This document shows positions 36,289 to 44,841 of a stretch of DNA of 58,382 nt, piece after piece. A model generated the notes under the pieces. It was given only the letters and a program-made list of their open reading frames with translations, was not told where the DNA came from and made no database searches. How positions within the stretch are numbered: the first letter of the stretch is position 1; the number at the start of each line of letters is the position of its first letter. Source of the DNA: a virus. The stretch lies in the IMG/VR virus record IMGVR_UViG_3300036792_000539, positions 1 to 58,382 of that record. One strand, given 5' to 3'. Both the position numbers and the translations under genes were made by a program.

Positions 36289-36675
36289 TTAGTGGCAGTC
36301 GATGATCGAGTTGGGAACGTTAGCCGTGACATTGGCGAACGCCATCAGGATCGTATCGTAAGCTTCGGCGCAGAACGTTAAGGGCTGGGGAGCCTCGTCC
36401 TGGAGGGTCTTTTTGACCTGCAGCTGAAACTTACCGCTATAGGGATTGAAAAGGCCGGTGGGAAAGTCCGCGGCCAATAGTTCAAAAGAACCGTTCTCGT
36501 CGGCCGTTACCTGCTTGGTATATTCATTGCCGAATTTGTCGGTGACGATGTACCAATACTCGGTAGCAGGCGTGAGATGGGCGTTGATGGTGATATTGTC
36601 GACCGCGGCATTGGCGCCGCTGGGCGCCGGCAGGGTGATCTGAAAAACGCTATTGCAAGGGGTAACAAGGCCCAT
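36289..36675 (-). CDS. Hypothetical virion protein, 128 aa
   Basis: A 128-residue beta-rich protein without signal peptide (FQITLPAPSGANAAVDNITI, FGNEYTKQVTADENGSFELL). Its fold character and its place between the large terminase and the tail chaperones suit a minor tail, tail-tube or decoration protein. It has no diagnostic motif. Confidence 0.5.
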   Translation of the reverse strand: MGLVTPCNSVFQITLPAPSGANAAVDNITINAHLTPATEYWYIVTDKFGNEYTKQVTADENGSFELLAADFPTGLFNPYSGKFQLQVKKTLQDEAPQPLTFCAEAYDTILMAFANVTANVPNSIIDCH

Positions 36676-36723
36676 CCGCCGGTATTTTAATCAAACTTAC
36701 AGGATTATTTTAATTCCGGGAGA

Positions 36724-38091
36724 TTATTTTTTGTCCATCGGACGGAACCAATCCATGAAGTTGTTGCAGAAATACCGGAACGTATCGAGGGCATCGGATT
36801 GCTGCGCCGGATCATTCCGGTCCTCTTTGACGATCGTACCATCCGCGCGCTTTTTGACATTTTGCATATCGAAAATTAGCGGAGCCGCCTTTTCCTCATC
36901 GATGGTGACTTTATAAAAGGCTAGCACGCAGTTGACATGCGTCTGGTTCTTTTGTAGCCGCGGATTAGGCTTTACTTTTAGCTGGCCGGGCGACAGCCGG
37001 AGGTATTGCTGGATCAGCTTATAATGCGTCACCTGTTCGGCGAAGAGAGACGTTTCGTTATTGCCGGAATAGTCACCCGTAACGATGTACAAGCAACCGG
37101 GATAGAAGACCAGGACGTGGGCACATACCGCGTCGACCCCGGATTTGGGAATCTTGAAGACCTGCAGCACATAGATCCGGCCGCCGTAATGCTGGATCAC
37201 CGCACAGCACATGGGATTGCGGTTGAAGTCAAAGGACAGGTAAACCGGCTCTTTGGGGTTGAGCTGACAGTGGCCGACATGCTTGCTTCGATCGAACGCG
37301 AATGCCCAGGGAGCATCATTCGCCTGGTTGCCCCAAAGCCCCAGTGTATAGACTTGGTACCAATAATAATTAGTATTCTTGAGCGACTCGTGGAAAGCGA
37401 TACGTTGGGGCGAGACATAGGGATTATCGACATAGGTGACGTGCGTCGCCCGGTAGGTGACCTGGACCGGATTGCCTTCCTTATCCTTCATCGGTTGGCC
37501 GGTCTTGGGGTCATTGATTACCATTGCGCCGGTAAAATTCAGCTGTCCCTCGTATGCCGCAAAGAACATCTTATAGAGCCAGAATTCCTTATAATCCGCA
37601 GTCAAGGCTTCCGGGTTGAGACTGAGCCAGACCTTGATCTTGCCATAATCCGACCGAAGGCCGGTAATGATCGTAATAAAGCCTTCTTCCGTCGTTTGGT
37701 TGGCTTCTTCGACCCATACCTTCGATGGATTCGTAAAGGACCGGAGTTTGCCCGGATCATCCAAGCCGCGAGTAGCAAAAGTTCCTCCGCTCCGGCATTC
37801 AATCCCGAGCGGCGACGTTTTGAACCGGAACAAGGGATCGACGCCCCATTGTTCGGCGTTATCCTTGATCATCTGCCACTGAGCGTCCTTGATGGATTCG
37901 TGCGTCTGCTTGATCAGGATGCACCGGAAATAGTCAGCGCCCATGCAGTCCTCGGTCAGGATCTGGGCGATGAACTTCGACTTTCCGCTATCGCGGCCGC
38001 CCCATAGGATTTCGATATCGATGTCATTGGGCTCCAGTAAGTGATGGAAGCATTCTAAATAGACGTCTTTATGGATCTCGACCTCGATCAT
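36724..38091 (-). CDS. terL: Terminase large subunit
   Basis: A 455-residue packaging motor. The ATPase domain has Walker A GGRDSGKS (31-38) and Walker B VWVEEA (125-130). The RNase-H-like nuclease domain has Asp288 in SFDFN, Asp340 in TGDYSGN and the late DALDTFRY (433-440). It cuts the DNA concatemer and pumps it through the portal. The ATGA-type overlap with the 141-aa gene and the small subunit just upstream confirm the packaging module. Confidence 0.95.
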   Translation of the reverse strand: MIEVEIHKDVYLECFHHLLEPNDIDIEILWGGRDSGKSKFIAQILTEDCMGADYFRCILIKQTHESIKDAQWQMIKDNAEQWGVDPLFRFKTSPLGIECRSGGTFATRGLDDPGKLRSFTNPSKVWVEEANQTTEEGFITIITGLRSDYGKIKVWLSLNPEALTADYKEFWLYKMFFAAYEGQLNFTGAMVINDPKTGQPMKDKEGNPVQVTYRATHVTYVDNPYVSPQRIAFHESLKNTNYYWYQVYTLGLWGNQANDAPWAFAFDRSKHVGHCQLNPKEPVYLSFDFNRNPMCCAVIQHYGGRIYVLQVFKIPKSGVDAVCAHVLVFYPGCLYIVTGDYSGNNETSLFAEQVTHYKLIQQYLRLSPGQLKVKPNPRLQKNQTHVNCVLAFYKVTIDEEKAAPLIFDMQNVKKRADGTIVKEDRNDPAQQSDALDTFRYFCNNFMDWFRPMDKK

Positions 38092-38513
38092 TCCTTTACC
38101 GGCAGCTCCTCGCCGGTAAGTGCGAAATATAGGTTTTGCAGCTGATGGACTGCTTTCAATTCGATGCCGGCAAAGCCATATTCATGCTCATCGGGCCCAC
38201 CGTCCAGCAAAAGATGAAATTTGCCGGTATCCCTTTGTCGAATTACGCTCATATTATTATAGAACAATTTACCCACGGCGTCTCCGACAGATGGTTCCCA
38301 GTTTTCTTCTACAGTTTCAAATCCTATTTTTTCCAGCCATTCCTCCGAAAGGGGCACCGGATCAAGCTGCTCGGGAGAATAGTCGTAACCCGGAGAAAAG
38401 GACATGGTAATATCAGCATCCCCATCTTCGCAGACGGTGAGGGAAGTAACCGATCCGGTCAGGTTCGCCACCGTAGCGATATTGCCAATGCGGAGCTCTC
38501 TCCCATTTATCAT
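38088..38513 (-). CDS. Hypothetical protein between terminase subunits, 141 aa
   Basis: A 141-residue acidic protein beginning MINGRELRIGN with a beta-rich body (GSVTSLTVCEDGDADITMSF) and a helical end (LKAVHQLQNLYFALTGEEL). This start and end pattern recurs, as far as I recall, in many Bacteroidetes phage proteins of unknown function. Its co-translation with the large terminase suggests a packaging or early structural role. Confidence 0.6.
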   Translation of the reverse strand: MINGRELRIGNIATVANLTGSVTSLTVCEDGDADITMSFSPGYDYSPEQLDPVPLSEEWLEKIGFETVEENWEPSVGDAVGKLFYNNMSVIRQRDTGKFHLLLDGGPDEHEYGFAGIELKAVHQLQNLYFALTGEELPVKE

Positions 38514-38538
38514 AAATCGTTAATTTTTTTGGTTTATC

Positions 38539-39093
38539 CTACTTTCTTTTTACGCTGATCTTCAACACCTTTTGCTGATTGTCCTTCTCGAAGCCGCCGA
38601 GATGGCGGATCAGATCCACTCCGGATGCCCTTTTATCCACGAATTTTAACTCGACGCTTTTAACCGGCCGGCCATCTGGGTCATACCGCTCAGTCGTTTT
38701 AATCCCCACCACAGGCTTCAACAGCTCCCTGGGCAGTGTAGTAAGATCGAGAATAGTGTTGCCGGCGCCGACAAAATCTTTGATTGACCAGAAGGTAAAG
38801 CGCTTCATCTCATTGATTAAAGAATCCAGTGAAAGATCCGCCCTTATAAGGGCTTCGTTTCGCAACTGGTCGATCCGGTCCCTAATTTTAGGATTTCTCA
38901 ATAGTTCGTGGCCGATAGCGCCGGCTGTCTTCTTAGAATAACCAGACCGTATAGCTGCTTGAGTATCATTCATATCGATCAGCCACTCGTGGCAGAAAAG
39001 TTCTTGTTTGGCCGTGAAGGCAATTGCATTTTTACCGGGGCTCTTCGGAGGTTTGCGCGTAATGGCCTTTTTCAACGATTTGGGGGCTGTCAT
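38539..39093 (-). CDS. terS: Terminase small subunit
   Basis: A 184-residue DNA-recognition subunit. The N-terminal HTH of the Terminase_2 family is visible: FTAKQELFCHEWLIDMNDTQ then AAIRSGYSKKTAGAIGHELL and RNPKIRDRI (about 27-77). A middle region binds the ring partner (LIRADLSLDSLINEMK) and a basic end follows. It recognises the phage packaging site, probably close by, and delivers it to the large subunit. Confidence 0.9.
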   Translation of the reverse strand: MTAPKSLKKAITRKPPKSPGKNAIAFTAKQELFCHEWLIDMNDTQAAIRSGYSKKTAGAIGHELLRNPKIRDRIDQLRNEALIRADLSLDSLINEMKRFTFWSIKDFVGAGNTILDLTTLPRELLKPVVGIKTTERYDPDGRPVKSVELKFVDKRASGVDLIRHLGGFEKDNQQKVLKISVKRK

Positions 39094-39130
39094 GCCATAA
39101 AGCTAAAAATAAACTTTGGGTTCGAAAAGC

Positions 39131-39370
39131 CTACTTCGGGAATAGTTCGGACGGATCAATTTTAAAGGCGTGGCAGAAGTTGTAGAATTGCTCCAGGGTA
39201 AAGGTAAATGTGGGATCCCGCTCGATTCGGTAGATGCAATTACGGTTCATGCCTATGCGGTCGGCGATTTGCCGCCGGTTTTTGACCACATCGTCGGCAA
39301 TAAGCAATTTCATTCGTCGGATCATGTTTTCGGTGATGATCCGATGGGGCGGGGTTGACCGTTTTACCAT
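39131..39370 (-). CDS. HTH regulator at the head of the late operon, 79 aa
   Basis: A 79-residue XRE-like DNA-binding protein (KNRRQIADRIGMNRNCIYRI near 30-50) with a short dimerisation-like tail (LEQFYNFCHAFKIDPSELF). As the gene before terminase, it is well placed to control the switch into late expression. Confidence 0.8.
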   Translation of the reverse strand: MVKRSTPPHRIITENMIRRMKLLIADDVVKNRRQIADRIGMNRNCIYRIERDPTFTFTLEQFYNFCHAFKIDPSELFPK

Positions 39371-39467
39371 TAGCAGCCTTTGAGGGCGTACAAGATAATA
39401 CCGGAAGTTGGAAAAACCTACTCGGATGGGGAAATCGTGGGGATAATTGGAGATGGTCGCGCCGGCG

Positions 39468-39647
39468 CTATTTATCCCTCTTTTCTACATAATCGACACC
39501 GTCAGGCCAGATAACCCAGTTACTGCCATCGGGTTGTTTGATCAGAAAACATAGCCCATTCCACTTGTCATCCGCCCAGACGCCCACCCCTAGGAATTTC
39601 CCATCCTTAAAAATCAAATAGGTGATGCCAATAGTCGGAGCGCTCAT
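39468..39647 (-). CDS. Hypothetical protein, 59 aa
   Basis: A small protein starting MSAPTIGITYLIFKDGKFLG with a Trp-rich body (WADDKWNGLC, SNWVIWPDGVDYV). It is the first gene after the early terminator at 39672-39695. The good start context and protein-like composition make it likely to be real; the function is unknown. Confidence 0.55.
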   Translation of the reverse strand: MSAPTIGITYLIFKDGKFLGVGVWADDKWNGLCFLIKQPDGSNWVIWPDGVDYVEKRDK

Positions 39648-39671
39648 TGCCTTAAATATCGTTTTTGAAAC

Positions 39672-39695
39672 AAAAGCGGCGGTGCCAACCGCCGC
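39672..39695 (-). terminator. Strong terminator between early and late regions
   Basis: GCGGCGGT (39676-39683), a 4-base loop and ACCGCCGC (39688-39695) form a perfect 8-bp stem; on the minus strand it is followed by TTTTGTTT. It ends the leftward replication/accessory operon before the regulator and packaging genes, so late transcription must start downstream or antiterminate here. Confidence 0.8.
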
Positions 39696-39784
39696 CTTGT
39701 CTTTGCTTTCATTCGTAATTTGATATTTTCTGCCTGCATCTGTGCGGTCGAGGCGGCCCCCGATTGAGTTCTTCAGTTAGCCTA

Positions 39785-40150
39785 TTAAAGTTCATGGTCT
39801 TCCTCCTCTTCATTGCCAGCTTCTCCAGCCAGGGCTTTTCCAACGCCATCAGATGTGGGAAGGGCCGGCATATGCTTTTTGACCAGCTCTTGAATATCCC
39901 AAATCTGAACGGGCTTGACGTGAAGCTGGCCCGCAATATGCCGGGCTGTTTCTTCATCTACGGGGTTGAGGGCATAGATGGCAGTGGATCCGAAAAAGCG
40001 AGTAAATGATGGGGCGTCTTTCGTTTCCGGGACGTCAACGCGGAGCATGTTTGCGCCGGCAATATTTTGCTCGGTACAAAAACCGGCGATGCGGGCATGC
40101 CCGAAGAGCTCGACCAGGCACCAGGCGCTAAATGTTGGTAATGTGTTCAT
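39785..40150 (-). CDS. Conserved Bacteroidetes phage protein, 121 aa
   Basis: A 121-residue protein starting MNTLPTFSAWCLVELFGHAR, followed by IAGFCTEQNIAGANMLRVDVP and FTRFFGSTAIYALNPV. From memory this is a recurrent small protein of Bacteroidetes phages and mobile elements, function unknown. The C-terminal part is acidic (NEEEEDHEL). It is the last gene before the early terminator. Confidence 0.65.
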   Translation of the reverse strand: MNTLPTFSAWCLVELFGHARIAGFCTEQNIAGANMLRVDVPETKDAPSFTRFFGSTAIYALNPVDEETARHIAGQLHVKPVQIWDIQELVKKHMPALPTSDGVGKALAGEAGNEEEEDHEL

Positions 40151-40166
40151 ATCGATCTTTTAAAGT

Positions 40167-40568
40167 TTACCAAATTGGTTCATATACATACCGGAAGCCC
40201 TGGAAGCCGCGCATCGGGATCTTGCGGGGTGCCTTTTCGAAAGGTCCAGCCATCAGTATGCGCGGCCAGGTAATAATACTGCGGCTCGACCAAGAATGCC
40301 CGTTGCCATTGAATGCTGCCGTCGCACCGGTTTGATAGCCGGCATAAAATAACCGGTATCTGACCTTGTTGCAGACAATCACGTATACCTGGGCCACGTC
40401 TTGCTGTGGACAGTTTTTGCTCTTCTGCATCCAGATTCCTTCCTCATCCGCCATGGTCAATTCGAAATAACGGATGAAGGCGAGTAAGCCACCTTTCTGG
40501 ATGATCATATCCCTGCCCCAGGTAACAATGATGCCGATCGATGGTAGTCCTCCATAGCTAATGTTCAT
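40167..40568 (-). CDS. Hypothetical protein, 133 aa
   Basis: A 133-residue protein with beta-rich, aromatic segments (YVIVCNKVRYRLFYAGYQTG). No family recognised. It overlaps the preceding gene by 4 bases, so it is probably co-translated in the accessory early operon. Confidence 0.5.
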   Translation of the reverse strand: MNISYGGLPSIGIIVTWGRDMIIQKGGLLAFIRYFELTMADEEGIWMQKSKNCPQQDVAQVYVIVCNKVRYRLFYAGYQTGATAAFNGNGHSWSSRSIITWPRILMAGPFEKAPRKIPMRGFQGFRYVYEPIW

Positions 40569-40843
40569 GGTTGCTTGATTAATAGTTCAATAACGTCGAT
40601 CCAACCTCTTTCAAAATCCTCATGCGTCCAAGTCTTGCATTCCGGCAGCCCGCGTAGGAAGTTTCGAATTTGCATTCCCTCCCGCAAGTGGATTGGATGA
40701 ACAGGGATTTTTTTCTTTTGAAAGTTCAGCCGAAGTATGACATTGATGCCACCTTTGAGCCCCTTTACATGCCGAAACCACCTGATATTTTCCTTGCCTA
40801 TAAAGGCGGCGACCTTTTCAATAATGCTTTGCTGGATTTCCAT
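40565..40843 (-). CDS. Hypothetical basic protein, 92 aa
   Basis: A 92-residue basic protein starting MEIQQSIIEKVAAFIGKENI, with a Lys/Arg-rich centre (LRLNFQKKKIPVHPIHLREG) that could contact nucleic acid. The ATG at 40843, next to the upstream stop, is preferred to a longer frame. Confidence 0.5.
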   Translation of the reverse strand: MEIQQSIIEKVAAFIGKENIRWFRHVKGLKGGINVILRLNFQKKKIPVHPIHLREGMQIRNFLRGLPECKTWTHEDFERGWIDVIELLIKQP

Positions 40844-40844
40844 A

Positions 40845-41066
40845 TCAATTTTCCTCCGGCGTTTTAAAATCATTTTTCTCTTCAAGGATTGTGATGGTTT
40901 CTTTTAGGGCTAAGATCATGTCCTGGCGCTTGGCATTGGAGAGGTAATTTGCAATTCCCGGATGATGGAATTCAAAGACTACTATAGCGAAGCCGAGACT
41001 TGGGATTTCCCGAGCGATCTTTTTTCCCAGTTTTCTCATGGCGGCAGCTCCGATTTGTTGACTCAT
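40845..41066 (-). CDS. Hypothetical protein, 73 aa
   Basis: A 73-residue helical protein (MRKLGKKIAREIPSLGFAIV, DMILALKETITILEEKNDF). No family recognised; part of the tightly packed accessory early operon. Confidence 0.5.
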   Translation of the reverse strand: MSQQIGAAAMRKLGKKIAREIPSLGFAIVVFEFHHPGIANYLSNAKRQDMILALKETITILEEKNDFKTPEEN

Positions 41067-41079
41067 ATTATTGCTATGT

Positions 41080-41352
41080 TTATTGAGTTAAAGAATCCGG
41101 TACCGGGATCTGCGAATGGTTCTCCAGGGTGCTGTCCCACGGGTAAAAAGTACCGGTCAACGGGCCTGGTTCCCAGCAGAGGGTCGTACATACACCGATC
41201 GCGCCGACGAGCATGACGGCCAGTAGGATGATCAAAACGATTGTCCGGTCGGTGAAGCGAGGCCGAGCCGAGGCCCGCCGGCTTCGGATCGTAAATTCCT
41301 GGGTGCGGTCGTCCCACCAGGCCTGTTCATTATCTTTCAGTTTAGGTATCAT
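41080..41352 (-). CDS. Small membrane protein, 90 aa
   Basis: A 90-residue protein with a basic N-terminal cytoplasmic part and one transmembrane helix (IVLIILLAVMLVGAIGVC, about 38-55), then a Trp/Pro-rich exterior tail. It could be a superinfection-exclusion or host-interaction protein; nothing in the sequence settles this. Confidence 0.55.
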   Translation of the reverse strand: MIPKLKDNEQAWWDDRTQEFTIRSRRASARPRFTDRTIVLIILLAVMLVGAIGVCTTLCWEPGPLTGTFYPWDSTLENHSQIPVPDSLTQ

Positions 41353-41363
41353 AATTGGTTGAT

Positions 41364-43112
41364 TTATAAAAGTTCGAGTAATTCGGGATTGAAACGGATC
41401 TTGCCGGCTTCCCTCTCGATCAGCTCGAGCGTCGACAGCCGGGAAAGAGCGTTCTGGAAGGTGCTGGAATTGACCGAATAACCGGTAGCTGTGCGCGCCG
41501 CGATCTCGTCCTTGCTAAGCAGCTGGTCCGGAGTGGCAAGGATCACTTCATAGAGCTCCTTTTCACATTTGCCCAGGTTCGTGGAAAATGTGTGCGCATT
41601 AAATTTGTGCTCGAAGACCGGACCAACAAGGGAAAGGATCTCCTGCCACGCCTCCTGGTTATAAGTGATCCGATCGCCGCGAACGATCAGGCCACGGGTA
41701 TTCAGCTCCGAAAGCGCATTTTGAAAAGTGCTTGAGTTCACGGAATATCCGGTGGCCACGCTTATCTGCACCTTGGTGAATTTCCTATTGTCGAAGCCGG
41801 CCAGGAAAGAAAGGATCGCGCGGGCGCACTTGCCGAGTTTATCGCCATCCGGCACATTTTTATCAGGTTTCGGTACGGGTTTTTCGGATTTCGGCTCATT
41901 CTTAGCGCGAATCGGCTCACGTTTCGAAGGGATCGTCTCGCCTGCAGGCGTCGGAATGGCTGATATCGTCAATGGCACCGCCAGCTTGCTGATCCGGCCC
42001 ATGCGGTTGTTCAGCTCATGGATCACATCTGTCAGTTCCTTGATCTTTTTATTGCCTTCCTGGATGAGTTTCTTGAAATGGTCGGTCGTATCGGCACGTG
42101 CTTTATCAGCAGCCCGGTCGACGGCCATCTGAACCTGCTTTTCATTGAAATGCGGATAGGTCGGTGCAGCTGCCGCCGGCGCCTTCTTCGTCTTCGCCAA
42201 CTCTCCTGTCAGCCGCTTCACCTCCACTTGGAGGCTTGCGATATCCTTCAGCTCCTTCTCCGCGTCCTTCGGCAACAGGGACAATTTCGACAGTGCCGCC
42301 ATCACTTTATCGGTCGGTTTCTTCGGTTTGATATCGAGAGCCATGCCGAATTTCGGAATAGTAGTCTCACAAAGGCCGATTGTTACCTCATGGACATGAT
42401 GAGGCTGAATACTGGTACCATAACAGTAAAAATGCCGCGGCTGTAGACCACGTAACGACAGCCGGGTGTATTGACTGGAGGAAGTAAAACCTAATTCCCG
42501 GGCAGCGCGGTCCATATCGATGTCGAGATTGGTACGGCCGACAAACTTGTTATTGCACTCGGCAGCTGCATCCTTATGGAGCTTGCTTATCCGCTGCGTC
42601 AGCAAAATCCCGCAATAGCCCATCTTCCTTCCACCGCTCATTAGATCGCGAACAGCAGGACCCGATTCCTGTTTATCTTGCTCTCCGCAGTACTTATGAG
42701 CCTCCTCGATAAACACAAAATATGGCTTCCAAAGCGTCTTGGGCAGCTCCATCATGGTCTCCAGAAAAATCTTGACGTATTCAATCCGCCCCTTCATCTT
42801 CATTTCGCTCGGATCTATCACGACCGAAAGTTGGTTAGATATGATTTCCCGGGGAAGTAGCCTGGCTGCTTGAAGACTGAGTGGTATGTCAGCTGCATGA
42901 CCGCCGATAACTATTACGTCAGACAGCTTTTCTTTCAACGTGTAGTATTCTCCGTCATAATCAATTACAATGAAAGGCACTATCCCATAGCATTTCTCCA
43001 TGATCTTGCGGGCAAGCCCGGATTTTCCGCCGCCGCTGTTGGCCTGGATCAGCAGCCTGCTGACCAGCAGATCCGCGAGATCGATTTCCGTGCCGATGTC
43101 TATTTTTTGCAT
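41364..43112 (-). CDS. HerA-like ATPase with duplicated C-terminal winged helices
   Basis: A 582-residue FtsK/HerA-superfamily ATPase. Walker A ANSGGGKS (24-31) and Walker B FVFIEEAHK (132-140) frame a DUF87-type motor domain (about 1-260). A coiled linker with an Ala/Pro-rich stretch follows. The C-terminus has two winged-helix-like repeats, near 455-485 and 545-575, sharing a 15-residue identical segment that begins TGYSVNSSTFQ. The motor probably pumps or unwinds DNA and the wings bind it. In prokaryotes HerA pairs with NurA; no NurA is seen here. Confidence 0.8.
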   Translation of the reverse strand: MQKIDIGTEIDLADLLVSRLLIQANSGGGKSGLARKIMEKCYGIVPFIVIDYDGEYYTLKEKLSDVIVIGGHAADIPLSLQAARLLPREIISNQLSVVIDPSEMKMKGRIEYVKIFLETMMELPKTLWKPYFVFIEEAHKYCGEQDKQESGPAVRDLMSGGRKMGYCGILLTQRISKLHKDAAAECNNKFVGRTNLDIDMDRAARELGFTSSSQYTRLSLRGLQPRHFYCYGTSIQPHHVHEVTIGLCETTIPKFGMALDIKPKKPTDKVMAALSKLSLLPKDAEKELKDIASLQVEVKRLTGELAKTKKAPAAAAPTYPHFNEKQVQMAVDRAADKARADTTDHFKKLIQEGNKKIKELTDVIHELNNRMGRISKLAVPLTISAIPTPAGETIPSKREPIRAKNEPKSEKPVPKPDKNVPDGDKLGKCARAILSFLAGFDNRKFTKVQISVATGYSVNSSTFQNALSELNTRGLIVRGDRITYNQEAWQEILSLVGPVFEHKFNAHTFSTNLGKCEKELYEVILATPDQLLSKDEIAARTATGYSVNSSTFQNALSRLSTLELIEREAGKIRFNPELLELL

Positions 43113-43423
43113 GTGTCTTGATTTCCGTATAATTCAATGATTTTCTGTAGTAAGGGTCGCATGTGCCACAGCAGACGGGCGGGGGCGCTGCCAGAGGAAT
43201 ATATTTGGATAGAATCTCTGTATCTCTTCAAAAAAGGCTCGAGCTCCTGTAGTTCGCGGCTGATCTTTTGATCCAGCGCTTCCTGGGCCATTTCCGTTCG
43301 CGCTTCCCAGACCGCCTTTTTCAAGGCGTCCATGATCCGGGGATGAAGAAATAGGTCCATTTGGTCGATGAACATCATCAGCTGGCCCATTTTTGTTTTC
43401 GGTGGCTGTTCCTTCTTTTTCAT
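43100..43423 (-). CDS. Hypothetical helical protein, 107 aa
   Basis: A 107-residue charged helical protein (MMFIDQMDLFLHPRIMDALK, ALDQKISRELQELEPFLKRY). It overlaps the HerA-like gene by 13 bases, so translation is coupled and it could be a partner of the motor. No family recognised. Confidence 0.5.
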   Translation of the reverse strand: MKKKEQPPKTKMGQLMMFIDQMDLFLHPRIMDALKKAVWEARTEMAQEALDQKISRELQELEPFLKRYRDSIQIYSSGSAPARLLWHMRPLLQKIIELYGNQDTCKK

Positions 43424-43788
43424 TCCCCTGGAGTTTCATCTTTCCCTTCCTCCACACAGGCACTGCAGAGATCCGCTTCCACCCAATGGCAGGCGTTCCC
43501 AGTCTTTTCGATACACTGGCGGCAATCGTCATCCGTGCATCCGCACACCCGGCATTTGCGGACCGCCGGCACAAAGAGATTGTCGTTGTCGAATTCCAGG
43601 GCGATCCATTCTTTCGTCCCTTCCGGGATCTCCTCTCCGGCCATCTTGCTGATCGTGAATCCAGGGTAGATCCCATCGGAGCTCCCTTCTTCATCTGCTC
43701 CCCGTTCGTTGGCCGCCCAATCGAGGATCGCCACCTCTATCTCCGGGTCGAACTGCTGCAATTTTGCGATCAAGTCTTTGTTTTTCAT
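43420..43788 (-). CDS. Cys-rich zinc-binding small phage protein, 122 aa
   Basis: A 122-residue protein starting MKNKDLIAKLQQFDPEIEV with a zinc-ribbon-like cluster near the end (CRVCGCTDDDCRQC, then CHWVEADLCSAC). Small zinc proteins of this make-up are common in phage early operons. The ATG at 43788 fits the protein start. Confidence 0.6.
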   Translation of the reverse strand: MKNKDLIAKLQQFDPEIEVAILDWAANERGADEEGSSDGIYPGFTISKMAGEEIPEGTKEWIALEFDNDNLFVPAVRKCRVCGCTDDDCRQCIEKTGNACHWVEADLCSACVEEGKDETPGE

Positions 43789-43789
43789 C

Positions 43790-44143
43790 TCAGTAGTTTT
43801 TAAGAATGTAGTCAATACGTTCCTCCTGGCTCATGTTGCTATATATCGCCGGCGGTCGCTCCCATTGCCTCGGCGGATCCGGGGCGACATTTTTCAACTT
43901 TTCAGGTGGCAAGGGCGCCGGCTTTTCCTGCAGCTCGGCTTTCTGCCACTCCTCAGTCAGGGAATAGACAGCCGAATTGTCTTTTTGCACGGCAATTCCC
44001 CGGTTGATTAGGCTCCGGAGTACACGGACGCGCTTGATGTCCGTCGTGATTACAAAGAGCAGCTCCTGCATGGCGAGGATCTCCCGCCGTTGATCTTCTG
44101 TCAGATACCGGATATCAGTGTCCGGATGGAATTGTTGTCTCAT
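43790..44143 (-). CDS. Hypothetical protein, 117 aa
   Basis: A 117-residue protein with a helical N-terminal half (DIRYLTEDQRREILAMQELL, VLRSLINRGIAVQ) and a Pro-rich end (APLPPEKLKNVAPDPPRQWE). The ATG at 44143 is chosen over an upstream frame that overlaps the 80-aa gene. No family recognised. Confidence 0.5.
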   Translation of the reverse strand: MRQQFHPDTDIRYLTEDQRREILAMQELLFVITTDIKRVRVLRSLINRGIAVQKDNSAVYSLTEEWQKAELQEKPAPLPPEKLKNVAPDPPRQWERPPAIYSNMSQEERIDYILKNY

Positions 44144-44159
44144 CTTGCGTTTATTACAA

Positions 44160-44402
44160 TTAAAAAAAGGGCGCTTCATCATCCTCCATTTTCGAGGGGA
44201 CCGTCAGACAAAAGCTCACCTGATCTCCGGGGATCAAAAGCCGGTCTATTTCCCGCTCCAGGATAGCGACCATTCCCTGGATCTGCTTTTGCCGGTATTC
44301 ATGCTCGTCTCGCAGCGGGATGCGCCGGTCCCTTTTCATCAGCTCCGGTGCTATCCGGGCACGCAGTAATACCTCCCCGCGGACCAGCACCTCAATAACC
44401 AT
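44160..44402 (-). CDS. Hypothetical protein, 80 aa
   Basis: An 80-residue basic protein between the resolvase and the 117-aa gene. It has a helix-rich centre (HEYRQKQIQGMVAILEREID). It overlaps the resolvase end by 11 bases, which implies coupled translation and perhaps a linked role. Confidence 0.5.
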   Translation of the reverse strand: MVIEVLVRGEVLLRARIAPELMKRDRRIPLRDEHEYRQKQIQGMVAILEREIDRLLIPGDQVSFCLTVPSKMEDDEAPFF

Positions 44403-44841
44403 AGACCAGCATTGCGGCGTCCATGGAATGCGAGGTCACCGGGGCGCTCCAGCCGGTCAACCGCTCAAAGGCATTTACCTTCAGTTTCGTGATCGATTTG
44501 ACCGGCCGAACCATTTGAAAATCGATGCCCAGGCCAAGGAGGAAATCTTCCCAAACTTTAGCATCTCGCTTGACCGACCCCGCTCCTTGCGCTTTATAGG
44601 CATCTTTTTGTCTCCGGAATTTAGCTTGCCGGGCATCCTCCACCCTAACCAGGATCCGGGGGGACATTGCCCAATCCGCTACCCGCTGCATGGCCTCATG
44701 GATCAGCAAGGTGCGGACGCTGAGGAGTCGCTTTCCCGGCACCTGGTAGACGGCATAACCCGTCTTTACCCCGGTATCGATGCCGATCCAAAACCAGTAT
44801 TTCGTGCGGTCAAGGCCGGTTAAAGATTCGATTTTTGCCAT
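44392..44841 (-). CDS. RuvC-like Holliday junction resolvase
   Basis: A 149-residue RNase-H-fold resolvase. Asp22 lies in IGIDTG, Glu68 in VRVEDA and an Asp in the late SHSMDAAMLV (Asp141), spaced as in RuvC-type crossover endonucleases. It would cut four-way junctions produced by recombination or branched replication before packaging. It overlaps the replication protein gene by 32 bases. Confidence 0.75.
   Translation of the reverse strand: MAKIESLTGLDRTKYWFWIGIDTGVKTGYAVYQVPGKRLLSVRTLLIHEAMQRVADWAMSPRILVRVEDARQAKFRRQKDAYKAQGAGSVKRDAKVWEDFLLGLGIDFQMVRPVKSITKLKVNAFERLTGWSAPVTSHSMDAAMLVYGY

Noticed and set aside
37006-38007. Forward open frame opposite the large terminase gene
   Set aside because: Antisense to terL with Walker motifs and nuclease residues; high-GC mirror frame.
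39709-39795. 28-codon frame before the early terminator (MNFNRLTEELNRG)
   Set aside because: Short, overlaps the end of the conserved 121-aa gene and is Pro/Arg-rich; not convincing without homologues.
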